Shown piece by piece: positions 6,205 to 10,076 of a stretch of DNA of 10,076 nt; position 1 is the first letter of the stretch, and each line of letters begins with the position of its first letter. A model generated the notes under the pieces. It worked only from the letters and a program-made list of their open reading frames with translations, was not told the origin of the DNA and ran no database searches. The stretch is taken from positions 1 through 10,076 of the forward strand of contig JBOGEX010000074.1 in the NCBI GenBank assembly GCA_050741915.1, read 5' to 3'. The position numbers and the translations under genes are program-made. Source of the stretch: JACCTH01 sp050741915 (lineage in GTDB: Bacteria; Actinomycetota; Acidimicrobiia; Spongiisociales; ZC4RG35).

Positions 6205-7752
6205 TTGCGCACTCCCTCTGGGATCGAGATCAAAGTTGTCTACGACCAGGAGGCCGACCCCGAACGGATCGGCGCTCCCGGGGAGTATCCCTTCACCCGC
6301 GGGCCCCACCCCACCATGTATCGAGGGCGACCCTGGACGATGCGCCAGTACGCCGGTTTTGGCACCGCCTCTGCCACCAACGAGCGCTTTCGTGGACTCC
6401 TGGCGGCCGGCCAGACCGGGCTCTCGGTGGCCTTCGACCTCCCGACCCAGATGGGGTTCGATAGCGACCATGCGCTGGCGGCTGGCGAAGTGGGAAAGGT
6501 GGGCGTCGCCATCGATTCGATCGAAGACATGCGAGTCCTCTTTCGTGACCTCCCTCTCGCCGAGGTCTCCACCTCGATGACGATCAACGCCACAGCTCCC
6601 ATTCTCCTGTTGCTCTATCAACTCGTCGCCGAAGAGCAGGGAGTCGAGGCTTCCCGTATCCGGGGGACGGTGCAGAACGACATCCTCAAGGAGTACGTAG
6701 CCCGCGGCACCTACATCTATCCACCGACACCATCGATGCGGCTCATCACCGACCTCTTCGCCTATGCCGCCGAACACCTGCCATCGTTCAATCCGATTTC
6801 GATCTCGGGTTATCACATTCGCGAGGCGGGGGCCAGCGCCGCCCAGGAGCTGGCGTTCACTATCTCTCATGGGTTGGCATACGTTGAGGCGGCGCTGGCA
6901 GCGGGACTGACCGTCGACTCCTTTGCTCCTCGGCTCTCCTTCTTCTGGAACAGTCACAACTTGTTCTTCGAAGAGATCGCCAAGTTCCGCGCCGCCCGCC
7001 GGATCTGGGCTGACCTGATGCGCCACGAGCTCGGCGCCAAGGAACCACGTTCGTGGGCGATGCGTTTCCATACTCAGACTGCCGGCTCCACTTTGACGGC
7101 CCAGCAGCCGGAGAACAACGTGGTGAGGACGACCGTGCAAGCGATGGCGGCCGTGCTCGGGGGCACTCAGTCGCTTCACACCAACTCGTTCGACGAGGCT
7201 TTGGGATTGCCAACGTCAGAGTCGGCTCGGCTGGCTTTGCGCACCCAGCAGATCCTCGCCTTTGAGTCGGGAATGACCGATACCGTCGATCCGCTGGCCG
7301 GCTCCTACTTCGTCGAGGAGCTCACCAACCAGCTCGAGGCGACGGCTCGGGATCTCATAGCCGAGGTGACCAAACGGGGTGGGGCAGTCAAAGCCATCGA
7401 GGCCGGCTGGACTCAGAGCCAAATCGAAGAGTCCGCCTATGTCGAGGCGCGGCGCCAGGAAGAGGGCTCATCCGTGGTGGTGGGGGTCAACCGCTTCAGC
7501 CACGGCGAACAACAGCCGGTGCCAGTCCTCGCCGTTGACCCCGCCCTGGAGGCCGACCAGGTGCGGCGACTCCAGCTGCATCGTCAGGCTCGGGACAGCT
7601 CCGAGGTCGACCAGCTCCTCAAGTCGGTCGAGGAAACCGCGGCGGGCGAGAGCAATTTGCTTTATCCCTTGAAGGAAGCCCTGGCAGCGGGAGCAACCGT
7701 TGGCGAATGCTCGGATGCACTGCGCTCGGTTTTTGGAACCCACCGGCCGTAA
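6205..7752 (+). CDS. Methylmalonyl-CoA mutase, large (alpha) subunit, catalytic barrel only
   Basis: With a separate B12-binding subunit it interconverts (R)-methylmalonyl-CoA and succinyl-CoA by adenosylcobalamin radical chemistry, the last step of propionyl-CoA breakdown. The 515-residue protein is the TIM-barrel domain (PTMYRGRPWTMRQYAGFG at 36-53, GLSVAFDLPTQMGFDSDH at 72-89, ISISGYHIREAGA at 198-210, FHTQTAGSTLTAQQP, LGGTQSLHTNSFDEAL). Residues matching the Propionibacterium enzyme keep a constant offset of 40: Tyr49 (Y89), Gln157 (Q197), Arg167 (R207) and His204 (H244). The Tyr/Arg pair indicates methylmalonyl- rather than isobutyryl-CoA specificity (Phe/Gln there). The B12-binding domain is absent, as in the split alpha/beta mutases of archaea and some bacteria, and its gene is not in the window. 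The only in-frame start after a TAG at 6169 is TTG 6205, with no Shine-Dalgarno, so the N-terminus is short. The lpdA-like gene follows with no gap. Confidence 0.93.
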   Translation: MRTPSGIEIKVVYDQEADPERIGAPGEYPFTRGPHPTMYRGRPWTMRQYAGFGTASATNERFRGLLAAGQTGLSVAFDLPTQMGFDSDHALAAGEVGKVGVAIDSIEDMRVLFRDLPLAEVSTSMTINATAPILLLLYQLVAEEQGVEASRIRGTVQNDILKEYVARGTYIYPPTPSMRLITDLFAYAAEHLPSFNPISISGYHIREAGASAAQELAFTISHGLAYVEAALAAGLTVDSFAPRLSFFWNSHNLFFEEIAKFRAARRIWADLMRHELGAKEPRSWAMRFHTQTAGSTLTAQQPENNVVRTTVQAMAAVLGGTQSLHTNSFDEALGLPTSESARLALRTQQILAFESGMTDTVDPLAGSYFVEELTNQLEATARDLIAEVTKRGGAVKAIEAGWTQSQIEESAYVEARRQEEGSSVVVGVNRFSHGEQQPVPVLAVDPALEADQVRRLQLHRQARDSSEVDQLLKSVEETAAGESNLLYPLKEALAAGATVGECSDALRSVFGTHRP

Positions 7753-9102
7753 GTGCCTCCTGAGCCACTCCGCTTTCTGATTATCGGGGCCGGTCCCGCC
7801 GGTACTGCCGCCGCCACCAATGCAGCCGCCCTGGGTGCCAAGGTGACACTGGTCGAAAACAGCGTGGTCGGAGGCGCGGCCCATTTGTGGGACTGCATTC
7901 CTTCGAAGACCATGACGGCGACGGCAGTCCGGATCGACTCGATGCGCAATGCCCACCGGTTGGGTTTGGTGGCTGCTCCCGGGAGCGTCGATTCCGCCCA
8001 GCTGGCGAATCGAATCGCAACCATCGCCGGCGACATCAATCGCAGCTGGGAAGGCTTGCTCAAGTCGCAGTCGGTCGAGATCATTGCCGGAAAGGCCCGA
8101 CTCGTTGGTCCCAACGAGGCGCTGGTTGATGAGGGGCCGAGGATTCGCTTTGACCGCTGCCTGCTCTCCACCGGCTCCGACCCCCGGGTTCCGAGCTGGG
8201 CTCCGGTCGATGGCAAAAAAGTTCTGACCACGCGCGATGTCTACGACCTCGAGTCGGTCCCCGAGAAGATGGTCGTCATCGGATCGGGCGTGACCGGGGT
8301 CGAGTTTGTTCACATCTTCGAGTCCCTCGGATCAGAAGTCAGCCTGGTGGTGAGCCGCCAGCAGATCCTTCCCCATCGCGATCCGGAAGTGGCGGCTGTG
8401 CTGGAGGAGAACTTCCTCGAGCGAGGCGTGCGCCTGGTCATCGGCGCTCGGGCAATCGGCATCGAGTCGACTTCTGAGGGGGTCAAGGTGCGCTGCGACG
8501 ACGGCCGGGTCGTGGAGGGGAGCCACGCTCTCCTTGCCATCGGCTCGATCCCCAACACGGAAGATCTCGGGCTGGAGGAAGTGGGAATCGCACCGGACGG
8601 TGGGTTCATCCAGGTTGATGAGAACCAGCGAACCGACGTTCCCCATATTTATGCAGCCGGGGACTGCACCGGGCAGATGCTGTTGTCATCGGTGGCGGCG
8701 ATGCAGGGGCGAAAGATTGCTCGCCACGCCCTCGGACTGCCGGTGATCCCGATCGATTACTCGAAGGTGTCGCAGGCGATTTTCACCGAGCCCGAAATCG
8801 CCTCAGTCGGGTTGGAGGAGGCCGACGCGGCGGCTCAAGGCCGGAAGGTCCGGACCACCAAGGTGCCATTCGCCGCCAACGCCCGAGCGGTGCTGCAGGG
8901 AAATCCGCGGGGCTTTGTCAAAGTCATGTCCGATCCGGCCACCGGAGTGATCCTGGGCGGCAGCATCGTCGGCCACCGCGCCTCCGAGTTGATCGGAATC
9001 CTGGCGCTGGCGGTCAAGGCCCGGGTGACGGCGAGCGTGCTCGTGGAGACGCTGATGGTTCACCCCTCGCTCTCTGAAGCCCTCAGCGACGCCGCCGAGT
9101 AG
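7753..9102 (+). CDS. lpdA: LpdA-type NAD(P)H:quinone oxidoreductase-like flavoprotein (lipoamide dehydrogenase family)
   Basis: This is a 449-residue member of the two-dinucleotide-fold flavoprotein family. The FAD-binding GAGPAG is at 12-17, the NAD(P)-binding GSGVTG at 177-182, and the second FAD motif is HIYAAGDCTG. The active-site segment reads GGAAHLWDCIPSK (40-52): the second redox cysteine is present (Cys48) but the first position (43) is Ala, so no redox disulfide can form and it should not act as a normal E3 of 2-oxoacid dehydrogenases. The same loss, and close similarity along the chain (EGSHAL-x-x-IGS, SVAAMQGR), are seen in Mycobacterium tuberculosis LpdA (Rv3303c), described as a quinone reductase. 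Unlike that protein, the C-terminal HPSLSE keeps His437 and Glu442. Ser201-Arg202 after the NAD-fold second strand, in place of an acidic residue, may allow NADPH. The GTG start abuts the mutase stop, implying one operon and translational coupling. Family secure; substrate inferred. Confidence 0.85.
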   Translation: MPPEPLRFLIIGAGPAGTAAATNAAALGAKVTLVENSVVGGAAHLWDCIPSKTMTATAVRIDSMRNAHRLGLVAAPGSVDSAQLANRIATIAGDINRSWEGLLKSQSVEIIAGKARLVGPNEALVDEGPRIRFDRCLLSTGSDPRVPSWAPVDGKKVLTTRDVYDLESVPEKMVVIGSGVTGVEFVHIFESLGSEVSLVVSRQQILPHRDPEVAAVLEENFLERGVRLVIGARAIGIESTSEGVKVRCDDGRVVEGSHALLAIGSIPNTEDLGLEEVGIAPDGGFIQVDENQRTDVPHIYAAGDCTGQMLLSSVAAMQGRKIARHALGLPVIPIDYSKVSQAIFTEPEIASVGLEEADAAAQGRKVRTTKVPFAANARAVLQGNPRGFVKVMSDPATGVILGGSIVGHRASELIGILALAVKARVTASVLVETLMVHPSLSEALSDAAE

Positions 9103-9103
9103 A

Positions 9104-9132
9104 TGCCAGGTGCCAGATTGTCAGATGTCTGT
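9104..9132 (+). repeat. Degenerate heptamer repeat
   Basis: Directly after the lpdA-like stop are TGCCAGG (9104-9110), TGCCAGA (9111-9117), then one base, TGTCAGA (9119-9125) and TGTCTGT (9126-9132). They look like decayed tandem copies of a TGCCAGA-type 7-mer. No function can be assigned. Confidence 0.45.
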
Positions 9133-9138
9133 GGGGCG

Positions 9139-9153
9139 GTCTCAGTTTGAGAC
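9139..9153. terminator. Small hairpin between convergent genes
   Basis: GTCTCA (9139-9144) and TGAGAC (9148-9153) form a 6-bp stem around loop GTT, midway between the converging lpdA-like and vapC genes. The position suits a shared terminator, but there is no T-run on either side and the stem is short. Confidence 0.25.
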
Positions 9154-9169
9154 GTCGACGATGCGGTAG

Positions 9170-9577
9170 TCACAGAAATGGGTTCTCCACTCGAACGCCC
9201 GAGTAGTCCTGATCATGACTTAGATCCTCCGACAGCACCACGTTGCAGTTCAGTGCTCGCGCTGCTTCGATGATCGCTGCATCCCAGTATGAGATTCCGA
9301 AACGATCGCGGGTAGCAATCGCAGCGAGTGCGAGCGCAACACTGATCTCCTGCACCGGAAAGCGCAAGAACGACTCGACAAGCGCGAAGGCCTGATCGTG
9401 CGTGAGCGGGTCTGGTCGGCTCTCCCTAGTTGCCTGGACGTAGAACTCCTGCAGGACTTGCACGGACAAGGCCACGTCCGTGCTCAGGAGGATCTCGTTG
9501 GCCCGAGCCGCTTTTCCCTGCTCGGCCGGCTCCTTGGATACGGCATAGAGAAGGACGTTGGTGTCAACGAATCGCAC
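9170..9577 (-). CDS. vapC: VapC-family PIN-domain ribonuclease toxin
   Basis: PIN-domain toxins are metal-dependent RNases that stop translation by cutting tRNA or rRNA and are neutralised by a partner antitoxin. The 135-residue length is typical. The acidic metal site is visible: Asp5 (FVDTNVLLYA), Glu44 (QVLQEFYVQ), Asp99 (SYWDAAIIEAA) and Asp118 in VLSEDLSHDQ, so the active site looks intact. The GTG start at 9577 lies inside the antitoxin gene: the two overlap by 14 bases, indicating translational coupling and antitoxin-first expression. The toxin is probably autoregulated with VapB through the operator upstream of vapB. Base composition looks lower in GC than the PBP and mutase genes, consistent with, but not proof of, horizontal acquisition. 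The RNA target cannot be told from sequence. Confidence 0.9.
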   Translation of the reverse strand: MRFVDTNVLLYAVSKEPAEQGKAARANEILLSTDVALSVQVLQEFYVQATRESRPDPLTHDQAFALVESFLRFPVQEISVALALAAIATRDRFGISYWDAAIIEAARALNCNVVLSEDLSHDQDYSGVRVENPFL

Positions 9578-9803
9578 GGTTGTGGAGATCTTCCCGTTCC
9601 AGCCGCTCCGAGGCCCGGAAGCGATTGATCCCGCTCACAATCCGACGCTGCTGATCTAAAAGCCTGGCGAACTCGCGTTCATTCCGCGAGAGCGAGGCCA
9701 GATACTCGCTCACCAGCGCACTTACCGATGTCCCGCGCTCAGCGGCGCGAACCCTCGCCGACCGATAAACCTCCTCAGGCACAGAAACGGTGATGTTTTT
9801 CAC
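9564..9803 (-). CDS. vapB: VapB-type ribbon-helix-helix antitoxin
   Basis: Starting from the GTG at 9803 this is a 79-residue protein. Residues 3-38 have the ribbon-helix-helix pattern: a strand (NITVSVP), helix A (EEVYRSARVRAAERG) and helix B starting at SVSALVSEYLASL. This fold dimerises and reads DNA with its paired strands. The Arg/Glu-rich tail (39-79) is the expected VapC-binding part. The frame is open further upstream (ATG 9836 gives 90 residues, ATG 9848 gives 94, and it continues to 10007), but those versions would translate through the palindromic operator. A TACAGT -10 box six bases before GTG 9803 suggests a leaderless message starting there. The stop overlaps the vapC start by 14 bases. 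Antitoxin call strong from partner and fold; start moderately sure. Confidence 0.85.
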   Translation of the reverse strand: MKNITVSVPEEVYRSARVRAAERGTSVSALVSEYLASLSRNEREFARLLDQQRRIVSGINRFRASERLEREDLHNRAIR

Positions 9804-9830
9804 AGTGTCACTGTAACACAGTCTCACAGT
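9802..9830 (-). promoter_or_regulatory. VapB operator: four 5-bp half-sites at exact 8-bp spacing, overlapping -10 box and start
   Basis: On the plus strand ACAGT occurs at 9802-9806, 9818-9822 and 9826-9830, and its reverse complement ACTGT at 9810-9814, so each half-site starts 8 bp after the last. The first two make a 13-bp perfect palindrome centred on 9808; the second and third make ACTGT-AAC-ACAGT. Ribbon-helix-helix repressors commonly bind such arrays (MetJ boxes are 8 bp apart). The minus-strand -10 candidate TACAGT (9815-9810) lies within the array and the GTG start (9803-9801) at its edge, so bound VapB would block transcription. No convincing -35 box is seen. Confidence 0.7.
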
Positions 9831-9859
9831 AACCATGATCCTGTTCATCTCTTCGGCTT

Positions 9860-10076
9860 TTACTGGTAGCTGACATACACCGGGATCGGGTCGAGCATCA
9901 GAACCTCTGCGGGGGTGGCGCCGCCACGGGGAGTGTCCTCGTCGTAAAAATTCTTCCAGCCCCAGTAGATGTCGTTTCCTTCCATGCCTGCAGTCAGCGC
10001 ATTCCAAGTCTCGTACTTAGTGTGGAGCGGGCCTTGCCCATCCATTTGGATCACGGTGGCTAGCTCGGGATGGGTC
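9860..10076 (-). CDS. C-terminal fragment of an unidentified protein (5' end beyond the window)
   Basis: The frame is open on the minus strand from the right edge to a TAA at 9862-9860, giving about 71 residues. A GTG at 10054 is probably not the start, because codons upstream remain open. The visible part is rich in aromatic and acidic residues (KYETWNALTAGMEGNDIYWG, then WKNFYDEDTPRGG) and ends DPIPVYVSYQ. The Trp/Tyr/Asp/Gly mixture would suit the end of a secreted or carbohydrate-active protein, but I recognise no family and claim none. It lies just upstream of vapBC on the same strand, 56 bases before the vapB GTG. Its GC content appears lower than that of the metabolic genes. Confidence 0.5.
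   Translation of the reverse strand, partial: THPELATVIQMDGQGPLHTKYETWNALTAGMEGNDIYWGWKNFYDEDTPRGGATPAEVLMLDPIPVYVSYQ

Noticed and set aside
6181..7179. 332-residue minus-strand open frame antisense to the mutase
   Set aside because: Low-complexity composition, no motif, and the plus frame is unmistakably methylmalonyl-CoA mutase.
6205..7752. Isobutyryl-CoA mutase or ethylmalonyl-CoA mutase
   Set aside because: The Tyr49/Arg167 pair is the methylmalonyl-type pair (Phe/Gln in isobutyryl-CoA mutase), and the overall motifs fit the split MCM alpha subunit better than MeaA/Ecm.
7468..8313. 281-residue minus-strand open frame across the mutase/lpdA junction
   Set aside because: It spans two well-supported plus-strand genes and shows no recognisable fold; treated as a GC shadow.
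7753..9102. Standard dihydrolipoamide dehydrogenase (E3)
   Set aside because: The first cysteine of the redox pair is Ala43, so the disulfide chemistry of E3 is not possible.
9564..10007. 147-residue version of the antitoxin
   Set aside because: The N-terminal extension is Arg-rich, lacks structure, overlaps the upstream gene and would translate through the palindromic operator; the ribbon-helix-helix protein begins at 9803.

Overview
The window is high-GC bacterial DNA with dense genes, many GTG/TTG starts and few clear Shine-Dalgarno sites. The gene set is a PASTA-bearing class A penicillin-binding protein, a mycobacterial-type LpdA flavoprotein, a split methylmalonyl-CoA mutase and an SLH-bearing SpoIID protein. 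This suggests an actinomycete from a deep lineage such as Acidimicrobiia or a relative. That placement is inference, because no rRNA or ribosomal protein is present.

Layout: the left edge (1-1615, +) holds the 3' part of a secreted SpoIID/LytB-domain protein ending in three S-layer homology repeats. Its 5' end lies outside the window. Right after its stop codon is a 115-bp nested palindrome (1616-1730) built from two inverted copies of a REP-like hairpin unit. Next is an oligosaccharide flippase-like membrane protein (1781-3040, +). A small unrecognised minus-strand gene (about 2942-3451) runs into its 3' end, and the small gene's leader holds a 14-bp inverted repeat. A bifunctional class A PBP with two PASTA domains (3562-6144, -) follows. 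Divergent from it is a probable two-gene operon (+): methylmalonyl-CoA mutase large subunit (6205-7752) and, with no gap, an LpdA-like NAD(P)H:quinone oxidoreductase (7753-9102). The right end holds a VapBC toxin-antitoxin pair (-) and the C-terminal part of an unidentified protein running off the edge (-).

Functionally, the left two thirds is a cell-envelope neighbourhood: peptidoglycan-acting SpoIID with wall anchoring, a lipid-linked sugar flippase and a peptidoglycan synthase. The right third is propionyl/methylmalonyl-CoA metabolism plus a redox enzyme, followed by a stress or maintenance toxin-antitoxin module. The most distinctive signals are the covarying double-REP palindrome, a four-half-site operator with exact 8-bp spacing that overlaps the -10 box and apparent leaderless start of vapB, and a flavoprotein that has lost the first redox cysteine but kept the His-Glu dyad of lipoamide dehydrogenases. 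I saw no CRISPR array, tRNA, rRNA or transposase.
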